Positions 50,529 to 60,167 of a DNA stretch of 64,000 nucleotides are shown in pieces; position 1 is the stretch's first letter, and the number at the start of each line of letters is the position of its first letter. The notes under the pieces are model-generated. The model saw only the letters and a list, made by a program, of their open reading frames with translations, was not told where the DNA came from and made no database searches. Source of the DNA: Sphingobacterium sp. HMA12 (GTDB taxonomy: Bacteria; Bacteroidota; Bacteroidia; Sphingobacteriales; Sphingobacteriaceae); the NCBI RefSeq assembly GCF_002933815.1, contig NZ_BEYR01000006.1:124001-188000 (forward strand). Reading direction: 5' to 3'. Both the position numbers and the translations under genes were made by a program.

Positions 50529-52970
50529 ATGCCTTATATCCTCCGTTATCTCTTAAGTCTCCTTTGGATCTGTACCCTATTTACAAGCCAAGCTCAAAAA
50601 ACAAATCATATCAAGGGACAGACTGTGGGCGAAGATAAACAGGCCATTCCTTATGTAAGTATTTCGCTTTATCACGTCAATGATGGTACACTGGCTAGTA
50701 CGGTACGCTCAGATAGTACCGGAAATTTCAGGTTTACCAATACAAAAGCGGGCAGCTATTTTATTAAAGTCAAAAGCCTTACCCATCAGGATACTTTCAG
50801 TCCCCATTTCAGGTTGGACGAACATTTTGACGAGTATGATCTTGGCAAGATCCTATTATTGCAAAACAATGCTTATCTCGCCGAGGTCGTTGTCGAAAGA
50901 AAAAAACAATTTATCGAACAGCAACAGGACAAGCTGGTATTCAATATTGAAAACTCCATGCTCGCAGACGGCAACAACGGACTGGAATTACTCAGCAAGA
51001 TTCCTGGTGTCGCTGTCGATGAAAGTGGTTCGCTAAGTATTAAAGGTAAATCTGGAGCGACGGTTACGATCAATGGGAAAATTACATACCTGTCCGCCGA
51101 TCAATTGGCCAATCTCCTACGGAGCACCTCCTCAATGGACATCAATAAAATCGAGGTCATGTCCAATCCAAATGCAAAACAGGATGCTGCTGGATCTGCA
51201 GGTATCATCAACATTGTGTTAAAGAAAGGACTCAAACAAGGGTTTAATGGTTCCGTATCGGCTAATGCCGGTGCCGGTAGAGGAGCACATCTTGGCGGGA
51301 GTCTAAACCTTAATTATCGTACAGAAAAAATCAATGTATTCGGGATTTATAATCAGTATTTCCAAAATCTGAAATATTATAACTCACTTACACGCTATTT
51401 TTACACTGATCAAGAATCAGCCCCTGAATCGTATTCACAGCAGGAGAATACCATACAGCCCAAACTCCGATCTAATAATTTTAGAGTCGGCATGGACTAC
51501 AGCATAAATCCCAAACAGACGATAGGCTTCTTAATTAATGGAGGATTCGGAAAATATCCAAAGTACGAGCCTACCACGAATAATTTCCGAAACTTTAATA
51601 CCGATAATTTAGTATGGTCATCCACGACCATCACGGAGGGCAAGGAGCGTTGGCGAGATATGCTGTACAATGTCAATTATAATTTAAAGCTCAATGATAA
51701 AGGCCATGAATTAAAAATAGATCTTGACCTTGTTGACCACTATTCAAAAATGGATCAGCAGCTGAATACGGCATACAACAATGTGGGCGCTTCAACACCG
51801 CCTGCAAGTTCCTCCAGAATAGGTGATATCCCCTCAGACAATAAGGTATATGTCGCCAAACTGGATTATACACTTCCGCTTCCAAAGGAGTATAAACTTG
51901 AGGCTGGCTGGAAGAGTAGTGATGTGCGCACTGAAAACGATCTACATTATGATACATTACAAAATGATCAATATGTTCCGGATCTGGGCACAAGTAATCA
52001 CTTTATCTACAAAGAGACTATTCATGCGGGTTATCTAAATCTATCAAAAAGCTGGCATAAGTTTTCAACGCAAATAGGCGTTCGTGGTGAACACACCCGT
52101 ACACGTAGTCATCAAATTACATTGAACGAACAATTTGAAAGATCCTATTTCAAACTATTCCCAGCAGCGTTTTTCACCTATACAGCCAATGACAATCATA
52201 AAGTACAGACCAGCTACAGCTATCGCGTACAACGACCTTCGTTTTGGGATTTAAATCCATTCAGGGTATATACGGATCCTTTTTCCTATGCTGAGGGAAA
52301 TTCGAACTTAAACCCAGCATACGAACACTCCTTTGAACTAGGTTATACTTACGCAAGCAAATACGTCTTAACGCTGAATTATGCACAGCGGTCAAATGTT
52401 GTCAACGAAATATTGGGCAGAGATCCACTTAATCCCTATATTACTTTTGAAAGGCCCGAAAATATAGGTTCTTTTAAAAATTATGGAATCTCCTTTATTG
52501 CGCCAACTCAAATCACCGGCTGGTGGTCGGCAACACATTTTGCAAACTATTATCGGAATGAATATGAATTACCACAAGAAGATGAACTGATCATTCGCAA
52601 GGGCAATACATTAAGTCTAAATAGCCAAAATTCCTTCAAATTGCCTAAGGATTGGTCTATTGAACTGGGTGGCAATTATGTATCTGGCTTAACGGTAGGG
52701 ATCAGTCAAATCAAAAGCTATGGACAGGTATATGCAGGTATTCAAAAAAACCTCCTCAATAAAAAAGCAACGCTGAAATTAGTCGTTAACGATATTTTCA
52801 GAACCAACAATCGACGATATGAAACGATCTCGCCAACCATCAGGCTCATCGGTAGATCTAATCCCGACAGTAGAACTGCCATCCTATCTTTCAGCTACCG
52901 TTTCGGTGGTTCTCAGAACACAACAGCACAACGCGCTACAGGTTCTGAAGACATAAAAAGCAGGCTCTAA
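50529..52970 (+). CDS. TonB-dependent / outer-membrane beta-barrel receptor
   Basis: An 813-residue outer-membrane protein. Signal peptide (about 1-22), carboxypeptidase-like domain (about 25-115), plug (about 130-230, LLSKIPGVAVDESGSLSIKG and NAKQDAAGSAGIINIVLKKG), then a long barrel ending LSFSYRFGG. It resembles the beta-barrel family that works without a typical TonB box. As the last gene of the iron locus, it may import another siderophore or complete the first receptor's pathway. Confidence 0.85.
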   Translation: MPYILRYLLSLLWICTLFTSQAQKTNHIKGQTVGEDKQAIPYVSISLYHVNDGTLASTVRSDSTGNFRFTNTKAGSYFIKVKSLTHQDTFSPHFRLDEHFDEYDLGKILLLQNNAYLAEVVVERKKQFIEQQQDKLVFNIENSMLADGNNGLELLSKIPGVAVDESGSLSIKGKSGATVTINGKITYLSADQLANLLRSTSSMDINKIEVMSNPNAKQDAAGSAGIINIVLKKGLKQGFNGSVSANAGAGRGAHLGGSLNLNYRTEKINVFGIYNQYFQNLKYYNSLTRYFYTDQESAPESYSQQENTIQPKLRSNNFRVGMDYSINPKQTIGFLINGGFGKYPKYEPTTNNFRNFNTDNLVWSSTTITEGKERWRDMLYNVNYNLKLNDKGHELKIDLDLVDHYSKMDQQLNTAYNNVGASTPPASSSRIGDIPSDNKVYVAKLDYTLPLPKEYKLEAGWKSSDVRTENDLHYDTLQNDQYVPDLGTSNHFIYKETIHAGYLNLSKSWHKFSTQIGVRGEHTRTRSHQITLNEQFERSYFKLFPAAFFTYTANDNHKVQTSYSYRVQRPSFWDLNPFRVYTDPFSYAEGNSNLNPAYEHSFELGYTYASKYVLTLNYAQRSNVVNEILGRDPLNPYITFERPENIGSFKNYGISFIAPTQITGWWSATHFANYYRNEYELPQEDELIIRKGNTLSLNSQNSFKLPKDWSIELGGNYVSGLTVGISQIKSYGQVYAGIQKNLLNKKATLKLVVNDIFRTNNRRYETISPTIRLIGRSNPDSRTAILSFSYRFGGSQNTTAQRATGSEDIKSRL

Positions 52971-53012
52971 ACTCATGACAGTTTGCTAACTTTATACTAA
53001 TACCAAATTTTG

Positions 53013-53020
53013 TACCTTTG
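53013..53020 (+). promoter_or_regulatory. -7 element for dusB
   Basis: TACCTTTG is an exact consensus match, 17 bases before the ATG at 53037. It lies within the longer open frame from 53010 and so decides the start. Confidence 0.6.
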
Positions 53021-53036
53021 TAAAAAATTATTGAAG

Positions 53037-54032
53037 ATGTCGGTCAAGATTGGTAAAAATATTGATTTGGGTGAATTCCCTTTGTTACTAGCTCCGATGG
53101 AGGATGTAAGCGATCCGCCGTTTCGCTATGTATGCAAACAGAATGGTGTTGATTTAATGTATACTGAATTTATTTCTTCAGAGGGATTGATCCGGGATGC
53201 AGCTAAATCTGTTCAAAAGTTAGATATTTTTGAATATGAACGGCCTATCGGTATCCAGATATTCGGTGGAGATATTGAAAGTATGCGTCAATCAGCTGAA
53301 ATCTGCACAAAAGCAAATCCAAATCTAATCGACATCAATTACGGTTGCCCTGTTAAGAAAGTGGTTTGTAAGGGAGCTGGTTCTTCCCTATTGCAAGACA
53401 TTGATAAAATGGTTGCAATGACCAAAGCTGTTGTTGAAGCAACTCATCTACCGGTGACGGTAAAAACACGTCTTGGCTGGGATGACAACACCAAAAATGT
53501 ATATGAGGTAGCGGAGCGATTGCAAGATGTTGGCATCAAAGCATTAGCAATACATGGCCGTACCCGCGCGCAATTGTACAAAGGTCAGGCTGACTGGTCG
53601 ATGATCCGTGACATCAAACGCAATCCGCGCATTCAGATTCCAATTTTTGGAAACGGTGATGTGGATTCGGTGGAGAAAGCCGCTGCCTGGAGACAAGAAT
53701 ATGAAGTTGACGGCATTATGATCGGGCGTGCCGCTATCGGCTATCCATGGATCTTTAGAGAAATCAAACATTTCTTCCATACCGGTGAGCGCCTGGAGGG
53801 ACCTACGATCGCCGAACGTGTCGAAGTATGTAAAACACACTTAAACAAATCCATCGAATGGAAAGGGGATAAATTAGGAATATTTGAAATGCGAAGGCAC
53901 TACGCAAATTATTTCAAAGGCATTCCAAATTTTAAAGAATCTAGGATGAAACTTGTCAGTTTACAGACGCAAGATGAAATTTTGGATGTACTCCATGATA
54001 TTGAACATAACTTTACATCTGAAATGGTGTAA
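53037..54032 (+). CDS. dusB: tRNA-dihydrouridine synthase (DusB-type)
   Basis: Reduces uridines in the tRNA D-loop with FMN and NADPH. The protein has 331 residues. It starts MSVKIGKNIDLGEFPLLLAPMEDVSDPPFR, contains IDINYGCPVKKVVCKGAGSSLL with the catalytic Cys, VKTRLGWDD, and IHGRTRAQLYKGQADW, and the FMN-phosphate site IPIFGNGDV and GIMIGRAAIGYPW. It is monocistronic between two terminators. Confidence 0.93.
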   Translation: MSVKIGKNIDLGEFPLLLAPMEDVSDPPFRYVCKQNGVDLMYTEFISSEGLIRDAAKSVQKLDIFEYERPIGIQIFGGDIESMRQSAEICTKANPNLIDINYGCPVKKVVCKGAGSSLLQDIDKMVAMTKAVVEATHLPVTVKTRLGWDDNTKNVYEVAERLQDVGIKALAIHGRTRAQLYKGQADWSMIRDIKRNPRIQIPIFGNGDVDSVEKAAAWRQEYEVDGIMIGRAAIGYPWIFREIKHFFHTGERLEGPTIAERVEVCKTHLNKSIEWKGDKLGIFEMRRHYANYFKGIPNFKESRMKLVSLQTQDEILDVLHDIEHNFTSEMV

Positions 54033-54043
54033 GCTTAGCTATA

Positions 54044-54090
54044 AAGAAGTCGCATTGATTCTGTATCGATGCGACCTTCTTCTTTAATTT
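54044..54090 (+). terminator. terminator after dusB
   Basis: GTCGCATTGAT (54049-54059) pairs with ATCGATGCGAC (54065-54075) with one wobble, flanked by AAAGAA and TTCTTCTTT, then AATTTTG. Confidence 0.65.
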
Positions 54091-54174
54091 TGTTTGTTTC
54101 CGGTCCCATTACCTCTTTTCGGATAATCAATTCTCGGCGGGATTCGATTTCAACTTTGGGGTGCTTCTTTTTCT

Positions 54175-55677
54175 TTAAGCCCCTTTCTTAATGAATTGCT
54201 TCAGCTGACTTCTTTCCATCATAAATACGCCGCCTATATAAACAATCAGCAAACCGTTTCCAATGAAAACATTATGCTGGAAGACAAAATAAGATAGATA
54301 AGAGAAAACTATACCCGTCAAGATATAGGTCAATATTTTACCCAACTTATAGGGAATAGGATAATGCTTCTGCCCCCAAAAATAAGACAGGACAACCATA
54401 GAGAAATAGGCCAGAAAGGTGACGACCGATGCCCCCACATAACTATATTTAGGGATCAAATAATAATTTGCTATTATAGTTATTCCTGCCCCCACAAGTG
54501 AAATATATAGCGCATAGCGTGTTTGATCAGAAAGTTTATACCATACCGACAAGTTCATATAGATTCCCAATAGGACATAATTGAATAGCAGCAAAGGTAC
54601 AATAAAAAGACCTGACCAATATAAATCTCGCGTTTCCAGATTGCCTTTAATAAAATATTTCAACCAATCAATGTTCGCCGTAATGCCTAGCATTACTAGC
54701 ATCATAGCGATAACAAAGTATTCCATAATCAGTGCATAGGTCCTCTTTGCATTCGCATTTTTTGCATACGAGAAGAAAAATGGTTCGGCTCCTAAGCGAA
54801 AAGCCTGAACGAAAATACTCAGAAACATCGCTAGTTTACCAACGGCCCCGTATATACCTAAATCACGGTCTCCAATGTCTTTAGGTAAATAAATCGGCAG
54901 TACAATCTTGTCTAAATTTTCATTAACGATATACGAAATATTAGCAATTAAAATTGGAAAACTATAGGATAGCATCTTTAAAATTAACTCCTTTTCCGGT
55001 TTAAAATAGAAACCCTTCATTTCGGGAAGAAGCAATAGAAAGGTAACTGCACTGGCCGCAATATTTGAAATAAAAACATAGCCGATCCATTCGTTTTTGT
55101 ACCAACCAGAACACCAATCTCCCAAGCCTCCGCCTTCTTTTATCAAATAGGGAACAAGTGCAATAAAGAATAAGTTCAGAATCACCATGATACCTATGTT
55201 CGCTAATTTGATAATACCAAAGCGAAAAGGTCGGCCATCGGACCTTAATTTTGCAAAGGGAACAATGGCCAAAGCGTCCAACGCCAATATTAGCGCAAAG
55301 TACTTCACATAACTTTCATAATCTTCATTATAGCTACCTTTATTTAACCAACTACCGATCGTCCCAGCAAAGACAATAGCAGTTATAAAAAATAATGTCG
55401 CCAGCGATGCGATGACGATAAAGCTATTATTAAAAACCTGTCTTTTGTCTTTTTCCTCAACTTTTTGGAGAAACCTAAAAAAGGTTGTTTCCATACCAAA
55501 CGCAAGCACTGCATTGATCATTGAGGCCCAGGCATACATATTGGTAAATATTCCGTATGAAGCCGGAGGATATTTAAGGACATATAGGGGGGTCATGACG
55601 AAATATAGCATCCGCGCTATAATCGTGCTCAGCCCGTAAATCATGGTTTGCCCGGCGAATTTCTTAAGTACTGACAA
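54175..55677 (-). CDS. polysaccharide flippase (Wzx/MATE-like)
   Basis: A 500-residue inner-membrane protein with about 14 helices, of the polysaccharide-transporter family that moves lipid-linked sugars across the inner membrane. The start MSVLKKFAGQTMIYGLSTI and the YPPASYGIFTNMYAWASMINAVLAFGMETTFFRF block are typical. No glycosyltransferases lie beside it, so the substrate cannot be given. The acylphosphatase gene ends 11 bases upstream. Confidence 0.87.
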   Translation of the reverse strand: MSVLKKFAGQTMIYGLSTIIARMLYFVMTPLYVLKYPPASYGIFTNMYAWASMINAVLAFGMETTFFRFLQKVEEKDKRQVFNNSFIVIASLATLFFITAIVFAGTIGSWLNKGSYNEDYESYVKYFALILALDALAIVPFAKLRSDGRPFRFGIIKLANIGIMVILNLFFIALVPYLIKEGGGLGDWCSGWYKNEWIGYVFISNIAASAVTFLLLLPEMKGFYFKPEKELILKMLSYSFPILIANISYIVNENLDKIVLPIYLPKDIGDRDLGIYGAVGKLAMFLSIFVQAFRLGAEPFFFSYAKNANAKRTYALIMEYFVIAMMLVMLGITANIDWLKYFIKGNLETRDLYWSGLFIVPLLLFNYVLLGIYMNLSVWYKLSDQTRYALYISLVGAGITIIANYYLIPKYSYVGASVVTFLAYFSMVVLSYFWGQKHYPIPYKLGKILTYILTGIVFSYLSYFVFQHNVFIGNGLLIVYIGGVFMMERSQLKQFIKKGA

Positions 55678-55688
55678 GGTAAAAGGAT

Positions 55689-55970
55689 TTAGGATTGAAC
55701 TCTTTTAATCACTTCAAAATTGGAAAAGCCTTTCAGTTCGCCTTCCTTCACTTCAACAGCTTCAACATTTGCATCCTCGGGGCCTTCCTGGCAGAAGTCC
55801 AACAATGAATCAAGTGCAAAATCGTCTCCCTCGGCCTCCATGTAGACAGACCCATCCTTCTGATTGAGTACAAAGCCTTTTACACCGACTTGATCCGCAA
55901 CAGCTTTGGCCGTCAGTCGGAAAAAGACTCCTTGTACTTTACCTCTTATTGAAATATTCAAATGTTTCAT
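55689..55970 (-). CDS. acyP: acylphosphatase
   Basis: A 93-residue acylphosphatase hydrolysing carboxyl-phosphate bonds. The start MKHLNISIRGKVQGVFFR shows the phosphate-binding GKVQGVFFR loop with its Arg, and GFVLNQKDGSVYMEAEG with the catalytic Asn follows. It is probably cotranscribed with the flippase gene, which lies 11 bases downstream. Confidence 0.93.
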   Translation of the reverse strand: MKHLNISIRGKVQGVFFRLTAKAVADQVGVKGFVLNQKDGSVYMEAEGDDFALDSLLDFCQEGPEDANVEAVEVKEGELKGFSNFEVIKRVQS

Positions 55971-56007
55971 AAGAGCAAAAGTACAGAAGTTTTTGTGGAA
56001 TTAAATA

Positions 56008-57183
56008 CTACGCTAAACGTTTGATTTTAACTTTATCTGTTAAACGCATGTGTTCCATCCCCTCAAGCAGGACAATCCCCGGCTTTTTACCGATTTCCAG
56101 AGATCCATATTCATCCTCAATGTTCAACGCAACAGCTCCGTTGATCGTTGCCCATTGGATTGTTTGCAAGAAATCCAAATCTTCGAAATGTTCATGCAGT
56201 ACCTTCAGTTCTTCCAATACCGAAAGTGTATCATTCGACGCTAGGCTATCCGTTCCGATCACTAAGCGTTGGCCCGCATTTATAAAGTTCTGTACCTTAG
56301 GAAGGTTTCCTTCAATATATAAGTTTGCTTTTGGACACAAGCACCATACAACATCCCGATCCATACGTTCTACAAAATCAAGATCTTTTAGTGAAGTATA
56401 GGTATTATGGACCAATAATAATTTATTCGGATAAGGTAAGTAGGGTAAGTAAGACTGGATAGAGTTTCGGGCTTGTGCTTTAATAGAATCAGCACTCTTT
56501 CCGATACTCTTATAGAAATCCAGGAACTCACCTGTTTTGTACCTAAATAACTTATTCTCTTCGTCACTCTCCTGATTATGAATACTAATGATATTAGTCT
56601 CGGGTACCGATTTTTTAAATTTCTTAAAAAGAACTTTCGAACAGGAATAAGGTGCATGCGGCGTAATAGACACATGTCCATTTCTAAATTCTTGTGTTAA
56701 AGACTTGGCTTCTTTTAGTTTAAAATCAGCTTCTTCAGGATCGACTCCAATGACCTCTACAAAGGTATGATAAAGTATTTTTGAATCTTCCTTAAGTTTG
56801 GAAGAATTGTCCGTATTTACATGGTCTCCCACCGCTACGATCCCATTTTCATACATCTCTTTATCTGCTTTCGCCATCGCATCATCCATTTTTTTCATCG
56901 ATGCACTCCGTGAAGTCATTACTTGGCTCAGGAATTTTGGCAGGCCGGTACCTTTAGCTACCACGCCTTTCATATGTGATAATTCAAGATGGCAATGGGC
57001 ATTGATAAAACCGGGAATAATTATTCCAACATATCTCTCGATTTCGACTTTATCAGTCTGTGTGAATGAAGCAGGGTCATAGATGCCTTGAATTACCCCC
57101 TCCTCGTCTACCGCTACAATACCGTCTTTTATAGGCATTGAGGTAATCGGTAGAATATAATTTGCGCTTAAATACTTTAACAT
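56008..57183 (-). CDS. amidohydrolase-family deaminase/hydrolase
   Basis: A 391-residue metal-dependent hydrolase of the chlorohydrolase/deaminase branch. Metal ligands appear as HCH in FINAHCHLELSHMKG, His in GDHVN and ITPHAPYSC, His-Asn-Gln-Glu in SIHNQESDEEN, and the catalytic Asp in IGTDSLASNDTLSVL. Possible activities are guanine, S-adenosylhomocysteine or aminodeoxyfutalosine deamination. The last would link it to menaquinone synthesis, but no neighbour supports that. Confidence 0.82.
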   Translation of the reverse strand: MLKYLSANYILPITSMPIKDGIVAVDEEGVIQGIYDPASFTQTDKVEIERYVGIIIPGFINAHCHLELSHMKGVVAKGTGLPKFLSQVMTSRSASMKKMDDAMAKADKEMYENGIVAVGDHVNTDNSSKLKEDSKILYHTFVEVIGVDPEEADFKLKEAKSLTQEFRNGHVSITPHAPYSCSKVLFKKFKKSVPETNIISIHNQESDEENKLFRYKTGEFLDFYKSIGKSADSIKAQARNSIQSYLPYLPYPNKLLLVHNTYTSLKDLDFVERMDRDVVWCLCPKANLYIEGNLPKVQNFINAGQRLVIGTDSLASNDTLSVLEELKVLHEHFEDLDFLQTIQWATINGAVALNIEDEYGSLEIGKKPGIVLLEGMEHMRLTDKVKIKRLA

Positions 57184-57405
57184 TTTATCTCCTCACTCTC
57201 AAATTAGTAACTAAAAATTTTTGACCGATATGAATACATACTAACAGTAGAAAATTCTATGCCAAGGTACCTAAAAAGAACAATAAATACCAAAAACAAG
57301 CCTAAACGTAAAATTTTAAACCACAAGGAAATTATCGCGTATTTTTCAAGAAGTCTACGTTTTGTAAAAAACGCGATCCTTATAGACCATTCCGATTTTA
57401 ATTTA

Positions 57406-57413
57406 TATATTCG
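57406..57413 (+). promoter_or_regulatory. -7 element upstream of the TPP riboswitch
   Basis: TATATTCG is one base from TAnnTTTG and lies about 10 bases before the riboswitch. The rest of the gap from 57184 to 57405 shows nothing that I recognise. Confidence 0.45.
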
Positions 57414-57423
57414 CAGCGTCGAT

Positions 57424-57530
57424 TAGGGGTGCCTTGTTTTGTCAGAAACACAAATAAAGGCTGAGATCATACCCAACAGATTAAGTTCTGTGCACCTGAT
57501 CCAGGTAATGCTGGCGGAGGGAGAGGTTAG
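57424..57530 (+). promoter_or_regulatory. TPP (THI-box) riboswitch
   Basis: The conserved elements are present in order: AGGGGTGCC (57425-57433), GGCTGAGATCATACC, and ACCTGATCCAGGTAATGCTGGCGGAGGGAGA. AGGGGT could alternatively pair with ACCCCT at 57552-57557, and GGTCA-TGG-TGACC at 57542-57554 forms a hairpin before the start at 57595. No T-run is present, so thiamine pyrophosphate probably controls translation of the receptor gene downstream. Confidence 0.93.
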
Positions 57531-57594
57531 TTAAATAAAACGGTCATGGTGACCCCTTGCTATGATTTGTTTAACTTAAACAAAATACATCAAC

Positions 57595-60030
57595 ATGATC
57601 AAATTTTTGATTTGTAGCGCTTTAGCTACTACTTTAAGCCAAATTGCTGTTGCCCAGCACAATTTGACGATTAAAACTGTAGATATGGATACGCAAAGGC
57701 CACTACAGAATGCATCAGTATCCATAGACGGACAGACTTCATTTACAACCAAATCGGACAGAGATGGCCTGATCAAATTATATAATATCGCGGATGGAAA
57801 GCATCGCATTCAGGTCTCGTTTGTCGGATATCAAACCTGGACTCAAAACCTAAATCTTCAACGGGATATGGAATTGATAGTCCAGCTCGATCCAAAAACA
57901 ATTCGTACAGAAGAGGTCCTTGTGGTATCCACCAGAGCTAAGAAGAATGCACCAACCACATTCAGGAACATCTCAAAAGAAGAGATTACCAGGAATAACC
58001 TGGGGCAGGACATTCCATATCTCTTGAATCAAACACCTTCTGTTCAGGTAAACTCCGATGCAGGAGCCGGCGTAGGATATACAAACATGACGATCCGTGG
58101 ATCTGACAACCAGCGCATCAATGTAACCCTTAATGGTATTCCATTAAATGATGCGGAAAGCATGGGCTCATTCTTTGTCAATCTCCCAGACTTCGCCTCT
58201 TCCACAGAAAGCATTCAAGTACAACGGGGAATCGGAACATCCACCAATGGGGCTGGATCTTTCGGAGCGTCCTTAAATATTCAATCAAATACATTAGCAG
58301 AAAAACCTTATGCCGAACTCAATAATTCATTCGGATCTTATAATACCTGGAAAAATACAGTAAAACTCGGAACCGGTTTGATTAATGATAAGTTTGCTTT
58401 CAATGCACGCTTATCCAGGATCAGCAGTGATGGTTATATTGAAAGAGGTGCCTCAGACCTGCAGTCCTTCTATATTGATGGGGGTTATTATGGCAAAAAA
58501 CACACCTTAAAAGGAATCATATTCTGGGGAAAGGAAAAGACCTACCAAGCCTGGAATGGCGTGCCGGAACCTTTGATCACGGGGGATAGATCCCGTATGG
58601 ACGATTACGCAGATAATGGTCTCGGCGTATCCGGCGCAGAAAAAGACCGATTTATGAATGCAGGAAGAAACTATAACCTATATACCTATAAAAACCAAAC
58701 GGACAACTATACGCAGAAGCATCACCAGATTCACTATACCAATATCCTCAATGACAAGCTCACACTGAATACCGCACTACATTATACAAGAGGCTATGGC
58801 TATTATGAAGAGTTTAGATCAGCCGATAATCTTAGTAAATATGGGCTTCCAGATGTTATTATCGGTAATGATACCATAAAAAAAACGGATCTCGTCAGAC
58901 GGAGATGGCTTGATAATTATTTTTATGGGATGACCTATGCACTGAACTACAAACCCAATGATCAGCTCGAAATTATATGGGGTGGTGCATACAATCAATA
59001 TCGAGGAAAACATTATGGTGAAGTAATCTGGGCACAGTACGCTTCCAACGGATTTATAGACGACAAATATTACTTCGGAAAATCGCAGAAAAATGACTTC
59101 AGCAACTTCCTAAAGGTAGATTACAAATTGGATAAATGGATCTTAATGGCCGACGTCCAGTACAGAAATGTAGACTATCACATGTATGGGGACGATGATA
59201 AGGTCAAAAACTATAATTATCATCCAAAATTCAATTTTCTAAATCCCAAAGCAGGAGCAACTTATCTGTTAAATGACCATGCAAATATCTATGCTTCCTA
59301 TGCTTTTGCACAAAAAGAACCCGTCCGAAAAGATTTCATAGAGAAAAACAGCAAACTTCCGGATCCAACGCCAGAAAAAATGCAGGACATTGAAATTGGA
59401 TATAGATTTACCAACACCAAATTCAATATTGGATTAAATGGCTATGGTATGTTTTATAAAGACCAGTTGATTCCAACAGGCGAGATCAGTGATACCGGTG
59501 CTCCCATCCGACAGAATGTAAAAGACAGCTATCGAATCGGGCTGGAATTTGACGGGGCCTGGAACATCAGTAAGCAATTGAACTGGAAGGCTACCGCTGC
59601 TTTCAGCCAGAATAAGATCAAGAACTTTGAAGAAGTCATTGGCGACCTTAGGATCTCCTATCCAAAGACAGATATTGCCCTGTCTCCAAATACAATTATC
59701 TCCAGCAACTTTTCCTATAGCCCTATTGAACCGCTCACATTTTCATTGCTGTCAAAATATGTAGGACGGCAATATCTCGACAACTCCTCAGCGAAAGAAA
59801 GAAGCATCTCTTCATCCTTTGTTAATAATCTGCTGGCGAATTATAAATTTACGGCTTTAGGTATAAAAGACATTAACCTAAGTTTACAGGTAAATAACTT
59901 ACTGAATGAAAAGTACGAAACTAACGGCTATACCTTTGGCTGGATGGAAGACGATACCAGAAAATATTACAATTTCTACTTCCCACAGGCAACTACAAAT
60001 TTTATGTTAGGCCTAAACATTAAATTCTAA
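57595..60030 (+). CDS. TonB-dependent receptor, probably for thiamine
   Basis: An 811-residue outer-membrane receptor. Signal peptide (about 1-20), carboxypeptidase-like domain (about 22-105), plug (about 115-230; LNQTPSVQVNSDAGAGVGY and LNGIPLNDAES), and a barrel ending NFMLGLNIKF. The TPP riboswitch in its leader suggests uptake of thiamine or its precursors, as described for riboswitch-controlled receptors in Bacteroides. No thiamine permease or kinase follows; a strong terminator closes the gene. Confidence 0.9.
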   Translation: MIKFLICSALATTLSQIAVAQHNLTIKTVDMDTQRPLQNASVSIDGQTSFTTKSDRDGLIKLYNIADGKHRIQVSFVGYQTWTQNLNLQRDMELIVQLDPKTIRTEEVLVVSTRAKKNAPTTFRNISKEEITRNNLGQDIPYLLNQTPSVQVNSDAGAGVGYTNMTIRGSDNQRINVTLNGIPLNDAESMGSFFVNLPDFASSTESIQVQRGIGTSTNGAGSFGASLNIQSNTLAEKPYAELNNSFGSYNTWKNTVKLGTGLINDKFAFNARLSRISSDGYIERGASDLQSFYIDGGYYGKKHTLKGIIFWGKEKTYQAWNGVPEPLITGDRSRMDDYADNGLGVSGAEKDRFMNAGRNYNLYTYKNQTDNYTQKHHQIHYTNILNDKLTLNTALHYTRGYGYYEEFRSADNLSKYGLPDVIIGNDTIKKTDLVRRRWLDNYFYGMTYALNYKPNDQLEIIWGGAYNQYRGKHYGEVIWAQYASNGFIDDKYYFGKSQKNDFSNFLKVDYKLDKWILMADVQYRNVDYHMYGDDDKVKNYNYHPKFNFLNPKAGATYLLNDHANIYASYAFAQKEPVRKDFIEKNSKLPDPTPEKMQDIEIGYRFTNTKFNIGLNGYGMFYKDQLIPTGEISDTGAPIRQNVKDSYRIGLEFDGAWNISKQLNWKATAAFSQNKIKNFEEVIGDLRISYPKTDIALSPNTIISSNFSYSPIEPLTFSLLSKYVGRQYLDNSSAKERSISSSFVNNLLANYKFTALGIKDINLSLQVNNLLNEKYETNGYTFGWMEDDTRKYYNFYFPQATTNFMLGLNIKF

Positions 60031-60051
60031 CAGTTAAGATCCCACCAATAT

Positions 60052-60096
60052 AAAAGCCTCCTTTTCTTAAATAGAAAAGGAGGCTTTTTATTTTTG
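60052..60096 (+). terminator. strong terminator after the thiamine-type receptor
   Basis: A 16-bp perfect stem (60052-60067 with 60073-60088) is followed by TTTTATTTTT. Confidence 0.9.
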
Positions 60097-60142
60097 GCGC
60101 CAATAAATACGAGATTGGATCGTGTTTGACGATCGGAATTTT

Positions 60143-60150
60143 TAACTTTG
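60143..60150 (+). promoter_or_regulatory. -7 element for dtd
   Basis: TAACTTTG is an exact match, 18 bases before the ATG at 60168. It excludes the longer frame starting at 60126. Confidence 0.55.
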
Positions 60151-60167
60151 GTTTTATACTTTTCATT

